A stretch of DNA of 27,141 nt from Paulinella micropora (GCA_009731375.1 BJOX01000123.1:398044-425184); one strand, 5' to 3'. Counted from the stretch's first letter, positions 10,042-21,330 are shown. Numbers and translations are program-made. Notes: generated by a model from the letters alone, not told the origin.

Positions 10042-10298
10042 CATATATATATATGTATATATATACATATATATACATAGCATAAAGATGATAGATAGAT
10101 AGATAGATAGATAGATGAGATGTCGCAAAGGAATGTAGTCCTTGCAAAGGAACGCAGTTTCACATCAAACAATAATTTGTGTACTGTGCATGTGTCCGGG
10201 ATGGGAATCACGGGTAGACTGTGTTCTGGAAAAAGAAGAGGAGGAAGGACGTTGAAGAAAAAGAGGTAGTTAGTCATCGAACAAGCTCCAACAGCCTA
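9509..10298. repeat. D ladder: six copies of the 5' edge of exon E1
   Basis: CATCGAACAAGCTCCAACAG followed by CTCGGACAGGCTA recurs at 9613, 9767, 9881 and 9979, with a partial copy at 10275. The E1 start itself is the version at 9509. Start-to-start spacings are 104, 154, 114, 98 and 296 bp. Between copies lie TA runs, then CATAAAGATGATAG and GATA units with GGTGGATAG. In gene sense each copy repeats TATATAG plus the first 30 exon bases (SLSELLELVR versus SLSELLDLIR in E1), that is, a decoy acceptor and exon start upstream of the real one. The copies carry substitutions relative to E1. Confidence 0.8.
10114..10274 (+). repeat. Dispersed family B, copy 3 (internally deleted)
   Basis: Matches 1625-1840 from GATGAGATGTCGC through GACGTTGAAGAAAAA, then skips about 60 bp and ends GTTAGT. 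It sits between the fifth and sixth D units in the putative X-E1 intron. Confidence 0.85.
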
Positions 10299-10417
10299 CA
10301 TATGTACCTACACATACCTACATATGTACCTAAACATACACTTACATTCATTCATTCATTCATACATGCATACATACATACATACATGCATACATACATA
10401 CATACATACATACATAC
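10299..10417. repeat. CATA/ATTC microsatellite with short duplication
   Basis: CTACATATGTACCT occurs twice (about 10297 and 10319), followed by ATTC and CATA tetramers. It forms the 5' end of the intron after exon X; the CATA run supplies the donor's TATGT. Confidence 0.85.
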
Positions 10418-10572
10418 CTGGCGGTTAGCCGTTCTACCTTGCCACCAGCACCACTAACACCGCCGGCCCGGTTTTTCTGGCGGTCACGTGCCACCCGGCT
10501 GGCCAAAACGACCGTTACGCTAGATAAGCTACGTAGCGCTGCGCGTCGCAAGAAGGGATTGTACTCGGACAG
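10418..10572 (-). CDS. Candidate exon X: helical-repeat-like segment, GC-rich
   Basis: A 155-base open segment on the minus strand with textbook borders: TATCTATCCTTTTAG before it and CCGCCAG-GTATGT after it. It reads LSEYNPFLRRAALRSLSS, then VTVVLASRVARDRQKNR, then AGGVSGAGGKVERLTA, with no low-complexity bias. This is the most protein-like stretch of the window and is GC-rich against AT-rich SSR flanks. It starts in phase 0 and leaves two bases, which E1's first base completes. The pattern P-x-LR...SSVT..LA recalls a HEAT helix pair in huntingtin from memory; the family is not certain. Alternatives: another HEAT/ARM protein, or a gene fragment captured by an element. Confidence 0.6.
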
Positions 10573-10579
10573 CTAAAAG

Positions 10580-10616
<37 letters not shown>

Positions 10617-10636
10617 GATAGATAGATAGATAGATA

Positions 10637-10943
10637 GATGAGATATCGACTTATGTCAGAAAAAAGGAGCTTCTGATTTCGTCAACCAAGGAAGTCTGTG
10701 GGTAAAGTATTAACCCGATGCCCAGCTAAGCCGTGATGTTTGCACGGAAGGGACTGATACAGGCGATACCAAAGCTCCCTAGTACCAGGCGGGGCCAGGG
10801 CTCGTTCCATAAGCGCCCCTTGCAGAACGAGCTCCCACCTCCATTACAGAGGACCCAGTAAGCAGATGGAGTTTCGAGACTGTTCGACAGTCTAGTATAA
10901 ACCGACAGAGCACTGTGGGTTTTATTCCGGGCTCAACAAGCGA
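10637..10943 (+). repeat. Dispersed family A, copy 3 (most complete)
   Basis: 307 bp with GATA tetramers on both sides, from GATGAGATATCGACTTATG to GGGCTCAACAAGCGA. It contains a short hairpin GACTGTTCGACAGTC followed by TAGTATAAACC and GGGTTTTATTCCGGGCTC. The TATAAA and terminal CTCAACA words could fit an LTR fragment, while the SSR-flanked opposite end looks like a non-LTR tail; neither is decisive. Confidence 0.85.
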
Positions 10944-11149
10944 AGATAGATAGATAGATAGATATATAGATAGATAAAAGGTACATAATACACACATAAC
11001 ATAAAAATTACATACATACATACATACATACATACTTACTTACTTACTTACTTACTTACGTTCATACATACATACATACATATACACATACATACATACA
11101 TACATACATACATACATACATACATACATACATAATACACACATTCATA
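10944..11149. repeat. GATA, CATA and CTTA microsatellites
   Basis: Short GATA run, about 30 bp of mixed sequence, CATA tetramers, a CTTA block (about 11034-11057) and CATA again to the candidate donor of exon Y. Confidence 0.93.
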
Positions 11150-11150
11150 C

Positions 11151-11225
11151 CTGCGACGTAGCAAGTAGTAGCTGCAGCTCCGATAAGGCGTGAGTCCTGA
11201 TTAATGATATAGTCAAAAATTTTAG
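11151..11225 (-). CDS. Weak candidate exon Y
   Basis: 75 bases on the minus strand between ATACAG and a strong donor CGTCGCAG-GTATGA. Two frames are open. One ([18 protein letters not shown]...) is phase 0 at both ends and joins exon X in frame. The other ([20 protein letters not shown]) looks more like a HEAT helix and recalls a huntingtin segment just upstream of the X-like one, but it would need an unseen exon before X. The acceptor lacks a pyrimidine tract on the gene strand (GA repeats precede it). The complex sequence itself is real; its role is uncertain. Confidence 0.3.
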
Positions 11226-11230
11226 CTGTA

Positions 11231-11497
<267 letters not shown>

Positions 11498-11509
11498 NNN
11501 NNNNNNNNN

Positions 11510-12625
11510 CTAACCTAACCTCCTACCTACCTACCTACCTACCTACCTACCTACCTAACCTAACCCAACCCAACCTAACCTAACCTAACCTAACCTAACC
11601 TAACCTAACCTAACCTAACCTAACCTAACCTAACCTAACCTAACCTAACCTAACCTAACCTAACCTAACCTAACCTAACCTAACCTAACCTAACCTAACC
11701 TAACCTAACCTAACCTAACCTAACCTAACCTAACCTAACCTAACCTAACCTAACCTAACCTAACCTAACCTAACCTAACCTAACCTAACCTAACCTAACC
11801 TAACCTAACCTAACCTAACCTAACCTAACCTAACCTAACCTAACCTAACCTAACCTAACCTAACCTAACCTAACCTAACCTAACCTAACCTAACCTAACC
11901 TAACCTAACCTAACCTAACCTAACCTAACCTAACCTAACCTAACCTAACCTAACCTAACCTAACCTAACCTAACCTAACCTAACCTAACCTAACCTAACC
12001 TAACCTAACCTAACCTAACCTAACCTAACCTAACCTAACCTAACCTAACCTAACCTAACCTAACCTAACCTAACCTAACCTAACCTAACCTAACCTAACC
12101 TAACCTAACCTAACCTAACCTAACCTAACCTAACCTAACCTAACCTAACCTAACCTAACCTAACCTAACCTAACCTAACCTAACCTAACCTAACCTAACC
12201 TAACCTAACCTAACCTAACCTAACCTAACCTAACCTAACCTAACCTAACCTAACCTAACCTAACCTAACCTAACCTAACCTAACCTAACCTAACCTAACC
12301 TAACCTAACCTAACCTAACCTAACCTAACCTAACCTAACCTAACCTAACCTAACCTAACCTAACCTAACCTAACCTAACCTAACCTAACCTAACCTAACC
12401 TAACCTAACCTAACCTAACCTAACCTAACCTAACCTAACCTAACCTAACCTAACCTAACCTAACCTAACCTAACCTAACCTAACCTAACCTAACCTAACC
12501 TAACCTAACCTAACCTAACCTAACCTAACCTAACCTAACCTAACCTAACCTAACCTAACCTAACCTAACCTACCTACCTACCTACCTACCTACCTACCTA
12601 CCTACCTACCTACCTACCTACCTAC

Positions 12626-12675
<50 letters not shown>
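11510..12675. repeat. Telomere-type (CCTAA)n array nested in CCTA and TATC tetramers
   Basis: 11576-12570 is 199 perfect TAACC units, i.e. TTAGG on the minus strand, the telomere repeat of most insects, crustaceans and other arthropods. A few imperfect units (CAACC) precede it. CCTA tetramers flank it on both sides (11522-11555 and 12567-12627), and TATC arrays lie outside these (11367-11497 and 12627-12675). It is interstitial in this assembly, with non-telomeric sequence on both sides. No gene. Confidence 0.95.
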
Positions 12676-12676
<1 letters not shown>

Positions 12677-12967
12677 ACGTAGTATCTGTTCAACACGTAT
12701 CTTCGATTAAGTTTCTCGCTATTTATTTGACTAGAGAGCGGGTGCCTCTTCTAGCTGCACTGCTCCGGGGGCCACGCACGCACTCCACTCACTCCACTCA
12801 CTCTCCCTCCCTCCCTCCCTCCCTCTCACTCACTCACTCACTCACTCTCACTCACTTGACTCACTCTCACTCACTCACTCGCTCCACTCACTCCATTCAC
12901 TCCATTCACTCACTCGCTCCACTCACTCACTCACTCCACTCACTCACTCACTCACTCCACTCACTCA
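12676..12967. repeat. Short unique stretch and (CACT)n array
   Basis: 12676-12775 is unrecognised complex sequence. 12776-12967 is mostly CACT tetramers with CTCC interruptions and CACTCCACT variants. It is the left arm of the inverted arrangement whose right arm is the GAGT array from 13770. Confidence 0.9.
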
Positions 12968-13107
12968 GGCCCGTTCTACACCACCCAGATTTCCGGGTTT
13001 CTGGTGCCACTTTCTGCGTTTTTTTTGCTTTCCTGAAAAGCCTGGCCTGTGGTGCCACTTCCACACCCAGAACCCGGAAATCTGGGTGGTGTAGTACGGA
13101 CCTCCCT
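12968..13107 (+). mobile_element. Inverted-repeat element G, copy 1 (MITE-like)
   Basis: 140 bp with terminal inverted repeats: TACACCACCCAGATTTCCGG at the left faces CCGGAAATCTGGGTGGTGTA at the right. The core contains a T-run, GCTTTCCTGAAAAGCCTGGC and two GGTGCCACTT words. An inverted copy lies at 13630-13769. No coding capacity, so a non-autonomous DNA element is the likeliest identity. Confidence 0.7.
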
Positions 13108-13128
13108 GCTGTGTGGTATTTGTGGTAG

Positions 13129-13340
13129 GAGAAGTTCCTTGTACTTAACCACAATGAGCAATGACTTCAAACGTTTCGTTCTCAGCCGGTTCTGATCTTT
13201 GCGGCTTGTGTAGTGGCACATTTGAAAGCTCTCATCAAGAGCTTTCTAATGAGCCATAACACAGGTTGCAGATGCAAATACTGACTGAGATCAACGCGCT
13301 TGAAGTCATTGTTCATTGTACTTAAGAAATAGGAACCTCT
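13129..13340. mobile_element. Foldback element F, copy 2, with flanking duplication
   Basis: 212 bp matching 3148-3354 over its whole length, with the same palindromic centre AAAGCTCTCATCAAGAGCTTT. It is flanked by CCTGCT + GTGT + GGTATTTGTGGTAG on the left (13105-13128) and CCTGCT + GGTATTTGTGGTAG on the right (13341-13360). This is a 20-24 bp direct repeat differing by four bases, best explained as a target-site duplication. Confidence 0.75.
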
Positions 13341-13629
13341 CCTGCTGGTATTTGTGGTAGAGGGTGGGTTTTCTGTCCCCGAACGGGTAAGAAACGCAAT
13401 TTCCGGTTTTCGAAGGAATTCATAGCGTTATTTGCCGTGAAACCATAACTAATTATCCCGTAATAACGGTACATTTGTTATCCAGAGTCGTGAAGAATTT
13501 CGGCCAGCCGGTAATTACGGTACATTTGTTGTCCACAAATAAAACTTTAGGCCGAAATTCCCCGTATTTACGGTTGGCCGAAAGGTGAGGTGGCCGAAAT
13601 TTTTCATCCGACCTTCAGTGAGTGAGTGA
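13341..13629. other. Complex spacer with short internal repeats
   Basis: Between the two G copies. ACGGTACATTTGTT recurs 51 bp apart inside a 25-bp direct repeat with two differences (13460-13484 and 13511-13535). GGCCGAAA occurs at 13550, 13576 and 13592, with its complement TTTCGGCC at 13498. Words such as CCGTAATAACGG and GGTAATTACGG are near-palindromic. No convincing coding frame. It could be the interior of a larger element bounded by G copies. Confidence 0.5.
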
Positions 13630-13769
13630 GGGAGGTCCGTACACAATGCAGATTTCCGGGTTCTGGGTATGGAAGTGGCCACCACACGCCAGGCTTTTCA
13701 GGAAAGCAAAAAAAACCAAGAAAGTGGCACCAGAAACCCGGAAATCTGCGTGGTGTAGAACGGGCCTGA
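13630..13769 (-). mobile_element. Inverted-repeat element G, copy 2
   Basis: Reverse complement of 12968-13107 with roughly ten differences, beginning GGAGGTCCGTAC and ending GAACGGGCCTGAG. With copy 1 it makes a long inverted repeat around a spacer of about 520 bp. Both outer sides pass directly into complementary CACT/GAGT tetramers. Confidence 0.75.
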
Positions 13770-15160
13770 GTGAGTGGAGTGAGTGAGTGGAGCGAGTGAG
13801 TGATTGAGTGAGTGAGTGAGTGAGTGAGTGAGTGAGAGGGAGGGAGGGAGGGAGGGAGTGAGTGAGTGGAGTGAGTGAGTGGAGTGAGTGAGTGAGTGAG
13901 TGAGTGAGTGAGTGAGTGGATTGAGTGAGTGAGTGAGTGAGTGAGTGGAGTGAGTGAGAGTGAGTGAGTGAGTGAGTGAGTGAGTGAGAGTGAGTGAGTG
14001 AGTGAATGAGTGAGTGAGTGAGAGGGAGGGAGGGAGGTAGGGAGTGAGTGAGTGGAGTGAGTGAGTGAGTGAGTGAGTGGGTGAATGAGTGAGTGGAGTG
14101 AGTGAGTGAGTGAGAGTGAGTGAAGTGAGTGAGTAAGTGAGTGAGTAAGTGAGTGAGTGAGTGAGTGAGTGAGGGGAGGGAGGGAGGGAGGGAGGGAGTG
14201 AGTGAGNNNNNNNNNNNNNNNNNNNNNNNNNNNNNNNNNNNNNNNNNNNNNNNNNNNNNNNNNNNNNNNNNNNNNNNNNNNNNNNNNNNNNNNNNNNNNN
14301 NNNNNNNNNNNNNNNNNNNNNNNNNNNNNNNNNNNNNNNNNNNNNNNNNNNNNNNNNNNNNNNNNNNNNNNNNNNNNNNNNNNNNNNNNNNNNNNNNNNN
14401 NNNNNNNNNNNNNNNNNNNNNNNNNNNNNNNNNNNNNNNNNNNNNNNNNNNNNNNNNNNNNNNNNNNNNNNNNNNNNNNNNNNNNNNNNNNNNNNNNNNN
14501 NNNNNNNNNNNNNNNNNNNNNNNNNNNNNNNNNNNNNNNNNNNNNNNNNNNNNNNNNNNNNNNNNNNNNNNNNNNNNGTGAGTGAGTGAGTGAGTGAGTG
14601 AGTGAGTGAGTGAGTGAGAGGGAGGGAGGGAGGGAGTGAAGTGAGTGAGTAAGTGAGTGAGTGGAGTGAGTGAGTGAGTGATTGAGTGAGTGGAGTGAGT
14701 GAGTGAGTGGAGCGAGTGAGTGAGTGAGTGAATGGAGTGATGGAGTGAGTGAGAAAGAGGGAGGGAGGGAGTGAAGTGAGCGAGTAAGTGAGTGAGTGGA
14801 GTGAGTGAGTGAATGAGTGAATGAAGTGATTGAGTGAGTGAGTGAGTGAGTGAGTGAGAGGGAGGGAGGGAGCGAGGGAGAGGAGTGAGTGAGTGAGTGA
14901 GTGAGTGAGTGAGAGTGAGTGAGTGAGTGAGTGAGTGGAATGATGGAGTGAGTGAGTGAGTGAGAAAGAGGGAGGGAGGGAGTGAAGTGAGTGAGTAAGT
15001 GAGTGAGTGGAGTGAGTGAGTGAGTGAGTGAGTGAGTGAGTGAGTGAGTGGAGTGAGGGAGTGAGTGAGTGAGTGAGTGAGTGAGTGAGTGAGTGAAAGA
15101 GAATGAAGTGAGTGAGAGTGAGTGAGTGAGTGAGTGAGTGAGTGAGAGGGAGAAAGACGG
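13770..15160. repeat. (GAGT)n array with GGGA blocks and gap
   Basis: GAGT tetramers broken by GTGGA units and by GGGAGGGA blocks near 13838, 14030, 14175, 14620, 14760, 14862 and 14970, giving an irregular higher-order pattern. N at 14207-14577 (371 bases). The minus strand is one long open frame (Thr-His-Ser-Leu), which I reject as a gene. Confidence 0.95.
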
Positions 15161-15495
15161 ATGGGTGGATGGATAGATGGATGGATAGATGGGATGGATA
15201 GATGGATGGATAGAGTGGATGGATAGATAATGAGTGAAGTAAAGTGAAGTAAAGTGAGTGAAGTGAAGTGAAGTAAAGTGAGTGAAGTAAAGGGAAGTGA
15301 AGGGAAGTGAAGTGAAAGTGAAGTGAAAGTGAAGTGAAAGTGAAGTGAAAGTGAAGTGATATAAGTTGAGTGACGTGAGTGAGTGAAGTGAATTAAGTGA
15401 ACGAAGTGAAGTGATGTAGGTTGAGTGAAAGTGGAAGTGGAAGTGGAAGTGAAAGTGGAAGTGGAAGTGAAAGTGGATGTGAAAGTGGATGTGAA
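15161..15495. repeat. GGAT tetramers and GTGAA/GTGGAA repeats
   Basis: GGAT/GATA block to about 15230, then GTGAA pentamers and GTGAAA or GTGGAA hexamers. Related by single-base steps to the preceding GAGT array. Confidence 0.9.
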
Positions 15496-15500
15496 GTTAC

Positions 15501-15530
15501 CTTCTCTTCCCTCCATGCTGCAACAGTTGG
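15501..15530 (-). CDS. Possible micro-exon (30 nt)
   Basis: Within a 70-bp island. On the minus strand GGCCTTTGCAG precedes and AGAAG-GTAACTT follows a 30-base segment, which could read PTVAAWREEK. Both splice words are good, but a 30-base exon is easily produced by chance and no phase-compatible neighbour was found. Recorded because the island is one of few non-repeat stretches here. Confidence 0.15.
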
Positions 15531-15558
15531 CTGCAAAGGCCCGGAACCGTTAGCAAGC

Positions 15559-16137
15559 TATACATACATACATACATACATACATACATACGTACATACA
15601 TACATACAGACATACAGACATACATACATACAGACATACAGACATACATACATACATACATACATAGGATGGAAATTGGCCGTGGCCGAAGTGTGAGGAT
15701 GTGCATACATACATACATACATACATACATACATACATACATGCATACATACATACATGCATACACCCATACATACATACATACATACATACATACATAC
15801 ATGCATATATACATACATACATACATACATACATGCATACATGCATACATACACACATACACACATACACACTTACATAGTTACATACTTACATACTTAA
15901 ATATATGCATACATACATACATACATACATACATACATACATACATACATAACATAAATACATACATACATACATGCATGCATACATACATACATACATT
16001 TCATTTGATTACATTACATTACATTACATTACATACATACACATATACACATATACACACATACATACATACATACATACATACATACATACATGCATGC
16101 ATGCATGCATGCATGCATACATACATACATACATACA

Positions 16138-16171
<34 letters not shown>

Positions 16172-16419
16172 CAGACATACATACATGCATAACATACATT
16201 ACATTACATTACATTACATATATGCATACATACATCCATACATACATACACGCATGCATATATACATACATACATACATACATATATACATACATACATA
16301 ACATACATACATACATACGCACATACATACATAAATACATACATACATATGTATGTATGTATGTATGTATGTGCGTACATTACATTAAATTACATTAAAT
16401 TACATTACATTACATTACA

Positions 16420-16450
<31 letters not shown>

Positions 16451-16605
16451 CATTACATACATTACATACATTACATACATGTAATGTAATGCAATATATT
16501 GTAATGTAATGTAATGCAATGTAATGCAATGTAATGTATGTATGTATGTATGCATGTATGTATGTATGACATACATGAATACATACATACATACATACAT
16601 ACATA
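15559..16605. repeat. CATA/CATTA arrays with strand-switch palindromes
   Basis: CATA tetramers with CATG and CACA blocks and CATTA pentamers. A short complex stretch lies at 15667-15702. Around 16317-16376 CATA units switch to TATG units, making an imperfect palindrome of about 60 bp with matching ACGC and GCGT ends. A second switch near 16480 turns CATTA into TAATG pentamers and then TATG tetramers, returning to CATA at 16570. No gene. Confidence 0.93.
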
Positions 16606-16677
16606 CCCATGCGACCGCGCCGACATTGCGTCCTCTCTATATGCATATATATATATAATGTGTATGTTTATATATAT

Positions 16678-16727
<50 letters not shown>

Positions 16728-16836
16728 ACATTTACATTTACATTTACATATACATATACATATACATACACATACACATACATATACATATACATATAAA
16801 TATACATATACATATACATTTTCATTACATATACAT

Positions 16837-16895
<59 letters not shown>

Positions 16896-16951
16896 CATAT
16901 ACATATACAAATATATATACATATACATATACATATACACATACACATACC

Positions 16952-17006
<55 letters not shown>

Positions 17007-17012
17007 TACATG

Positions 17013-17054
<42 letters not shown>

Positions 17055-17086
17055 CACATATACATATGCATATGCATATACATATG

Positions 17087-17155
<69 letters not shown>

Positions 17156-17186
17156 GTACATGTACATGTACATGTACATGTACATG

Positions 17187-17241
<55 letters not shown>

Positions 17242-17246
17242 GCATA

Positions 17247-17312
<66 letters not shown>

Positions 17313-17344
17313 TCATATACATATACATATACCTATACCTATAC

Positions 17345-17404
<60 letters not shown>

Positions 17405-17457
17405 CATATACAACGTTCCTGGCCTTTCATTTCCAGTCTTGTCATAAAGAAAGAAAG
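16606..17457. repeat. CATATA hexanucleotide array with short islands
   Basis: 16606-16640 is a GC-rich island. 16641-17405 is almost pure CATATA with blocks of CATACA, CATGTA, CATTTA and CCTATA; every frame is open on both strands, giving long spurious translations. 17406-17457 is a short complex island. Confidence 0.95.
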
Positions 17458-17473
17458 ATAGATAGATAGATAA

Positions 17474-17540
<67 letters not shown>

Positions 17541-17570
17541 CGTAGATACGTAGGTAGATAGGTAGATAGG

Positions 17571-17601
<31 letters not shown>

Positions 17602-17602
17602 G

Positions 17603-17653
<51 letters not shown>

Positions 17654-17717
17654 AGAGATAGATGGATAGATAGATACGTAGATATGTAGATAGATAGGTA
17701 GGTAGGTAGGTAGATAG

Positions 17718-17754
<37 letters not shown>

Positions 17755-17814
17755 TTTTTCTTTCAGCCAGCATATAGAACAGATATATCTCTTCACAAAG
17801 GGAACTTGGAAAAA
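17458..17814. repeat. GATA/GGTA array and unique stretch
   Basis: GATA tetramers to 17751, then about 60 bp of complex sequence with a short open frame on the minus strand ([19 protein letters not shown]) that has no clear splice borders. Confidence 0.85.
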
Positions 17815-17952
17815 TAGTATACTTATACGGCTGTAGCCACAAATTTGACGGGTTTTGCGGGCGAGCCGGGCCGGGCCGGGCCGGGCCGGCGAGCCAGCAA
17901 AAACCCGTCAAATTCGGCGTTATGGCCGCATATGTAGTTTTATCGGTATAAC
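17815..17952. mobile_element. GC-loop hairpin element (MITE-like)
   Basis: A long inverted repeat: AATTTGACGGGTTTTGC at 17842 faces GCAAAAACCCGTCAAATT at 17897, and similarity continues outward with mismatches to TATAC-like ends. The loop is four GGGCC-type pentamers between two GCGAGCC words (17861-17895). GC content is far above its surroundings. A non-autonomous DNA transposon is plausible; only one copy is seen here. Confidence 0.6.
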
Positions 17953-17982
17953 TTGACCACAGCATTGCCGCACTCCCTGTCG

Positions 17983-18144
17983 GAATAAATCATGGTTTGT
18001 GGGAACGAGGAGGAGTAGGGAGCTCATGTTTGCAGGGTGGCTAGCCCCAGACTCGATCTTGATGCTGACATGATTTTTTTTTTTAATTCACGCAAATATT
18101 TGCGTTAGGGGAGTGTCCTGAATGCCAAAATTCCTTGTTTTTTT
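17983..18144 (+). repeat. Dispersed family H, copy 2
   Basis: Opposite-orientation match to 2301-2463, with AATAAATCATGGTTTGTGGG at one end and CCAAAATTCC plus a T-run at the other. Contains an internal T-run and the perfect palindrome ACGCAAATATTTGCGT. Confidence 0.75.
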
Positions 18145-18882
<738 letters not shown>

Positions 18883-19852
18883 NNNNNNNNNNNNNNNNNN
18901 NNNNNNNNNNNNNNNNNNNNNNNNNNNNNNNNNNNNNNNNNNNNNNNNNNNNNNNNNNNNNNNNNNNNNNNNNNNNNNNNNNNNNNNNNNNNNNNNNNNN
19001 NNNNNNNNNNNNNNNNNNNNNNNNNNNNNNNNNNNNNNNNNNNNNNNNNNNNNNNNNNNNNNNNNNNNNNNNNNNNNNNNNNNNNNNNNNNNNNNNNNNN
19101 NNNNNNNNNNNNNNNNNNNNNNNNNNNNNNNNNNNNNNNNNNNNNNNNNNNNNNNNNNNNNNNNNNNNNNNNNNNNNNNNNNNNNNNNNNNNNNNNNNNN
19201 NNNNNNNNNNNNNNNNNNNNNNNNNNNNNNNNNNNNNNNNNNNNNNNNNNNNNNNNNNNNNNNNNNNNNNNNNNNNNNNNNNNNNNNNNNNNNNNNNNNN
19301 NNNNNNNNNNNNNNNNNNNNNNNNNNNNNNNNNNNNNNNNNNNNNNNNNNNNNNNNNNNNNNNNNNNNNNNNNNNNNNNNNNNNNNNNNNNNNNNNNNNN
19401 NNNNNNNNNNNNNNNNNNNNNNNNNNNNNNNNNNNNNNNNNNNNNNNNNNNNNNNNNNNNNNNNNNNNNNNNNNNNNNNNNNNNNNNNNNNNNNNNNNNN
19501 NNNNNNNNNNNNNNNNNNNNNNNNNNNNNNNNNNNNNNNNNNNNNNNNNNNNNNNNNNNNNNNNNNNNNNNNNNNNNNNNNNNNNNNNNNNNNNNNNNNN
19601 NNNNNNNNNNNNNNNNNNNNNNNNNNNNNNNNNNNNNNNNNNNNNNNNNNNNNNNNNNNNNNNNNNNNNNNNNNNNNNNNNNNNNNNNNNNNNNNNNNNN
19701 NNNNNNNNNNNNNNNNNNNNNNNNNNNNNNNNNNNNNNNNNNNNNNNNNNNNNNNNNNNNNNNNNNNNNNNNNNNNNNNNNNNNNNNNNNNNNNNNNNNN
19801 NNNNNNNNNNNNNNNNNNNNNNNNNNNNNNNNNNNNNNNNNNNNNNNNNNNN
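18883..19852. other. Assembly gap (N)
   Basis: 970 N. Similar islands on both sides (18837 and 19859) suggest a local duplication or that the missing part lies within a repeat unit. Confidence 1.
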
Positions 19853-19913
19853 TTACACGGAATGAGGCTGTATCAACTGCTTAAGGCGTAGTTGTACATC
19901 TAACAACCTAGAC

Positions 19914-19968
<55 letters not shown>

Positions 19969-20001
19969 TAAGGATAGATAGTTGTACATTTTGCAACCTA
20001 G

Positions 20002-20035
<34 letters not shown>

Positions 20036-20048
20036 GAAGGTAGGTAGG

Positions 20049-20080
<32 letters not shown>

Positions 20081-20145
20081 CATATGAATAAATATATATA
20101 TATATATATATATAAGAGATAATAGTTGTGCATCTAACAACCTAG

Positions 20146-20208
<63 letters not shown>

Positions 20209-20339
20209 TATATGTATATATATATGTATATATATATATATATATAAGAGATAGATAGTTGTACATCGAACAACCTATATATATATAAGATAGATAGTTG
20301 AACATCTAACAACCTAGAGATAGATGGATAGATAGATAA

Positions 20340-20373
<34 letters not shown>

Positions 20374-20388
20374 TAGATGGATGAATAA

Positions 20389-20439
<51 letters not shown>

Positions 20440-20669
20440 ATAGATAGATAGATCGATAGATAGATCGATAGATAGATAGATAGATAGATAGATGAATAAG
20501 TATATATATATTAATATATATATATATATATATACATATAAAAGAGATATATAGAAAGAAGATAGATAGATAGATAGATAGATATAGATAGATAGATAGA
20601 TAGATAGAGATAAGTAGATAGGTAAGTAGGTAGGTAGGTAGGTAGGTAGGTAGATGGAAGTACTGATGA

Positions 20670-20717
<48 letters not shown>

Positions 20718-20849
20718 GTAGATAGGTAGGTACGTAGGGAGGTATAGATAGATAGATAGATAGATAGACAGATAGACAGATAGATTTATAGATAGATGAA
20801 TAAGTATATATATATATATATACAGAGATAGATAGAAAGATAGATAGAT

Positions 20850-20881
<32 letters not shown>

Positions 20882-20938
20882 GATAGATAAGTAGATAGTT
20901 AAGTAGGAAGGTAGGTAGATAGGAAAGTAGGTAGATAA

Positions 20939-20978
<40 letters not shown>

Positions 20979-21027
20979 GTGATAGGTAGATAGATAGGTA
21001 GATAGTTAGGTAGATAGGTAGATAGAT

Positions 21028-21071
<44 letters not shown>

Positions 21072-21206
21072 GTAGATAGATAGATAAATAGATAGTTAGA
21101 TAGATAGGTAGGTAGATAGATAGGTAGGTAGATAGATAGATACACAGATAGGTAGATATATATATATATATATAAGAGATAGATAGTTGTACATCTAACT
21201 ACCTAG

Positions 21207-21246
<40 letters not shown>

Positions 21247-21247
21247 C

Positions 21248-21278
<31 letters not shown>

Positions 21279-21291
21279 TGATAGATAGATC

Positions 21292-21330
<39 letters not shown>

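Noticed and set aside
10637-10943. LTR identity for family A (TATAAA, terminal CTCAACA)
   Set aside because: No paired LTR, primer-binding site or pol sequence is present; kept as an unclassified interspersed repeat.
11510-12675. True chromosome end
   Set aside because: Complex sequence and other repeats continue on both sides for over 10 kb, so as assembled the array is interstitial.
13615-15516. A 633-codon open frame on the minus strand
   Set aside because: Translation of GAGT/CTCA tetramers (THSL) across an N gap; no splice or start context, and the arrays are non-coding in character.
16538-17461. Long open frames on both strands over the CATATA array
   Set aside because: Hexamer repeat open in all frames; periodic peptides only.
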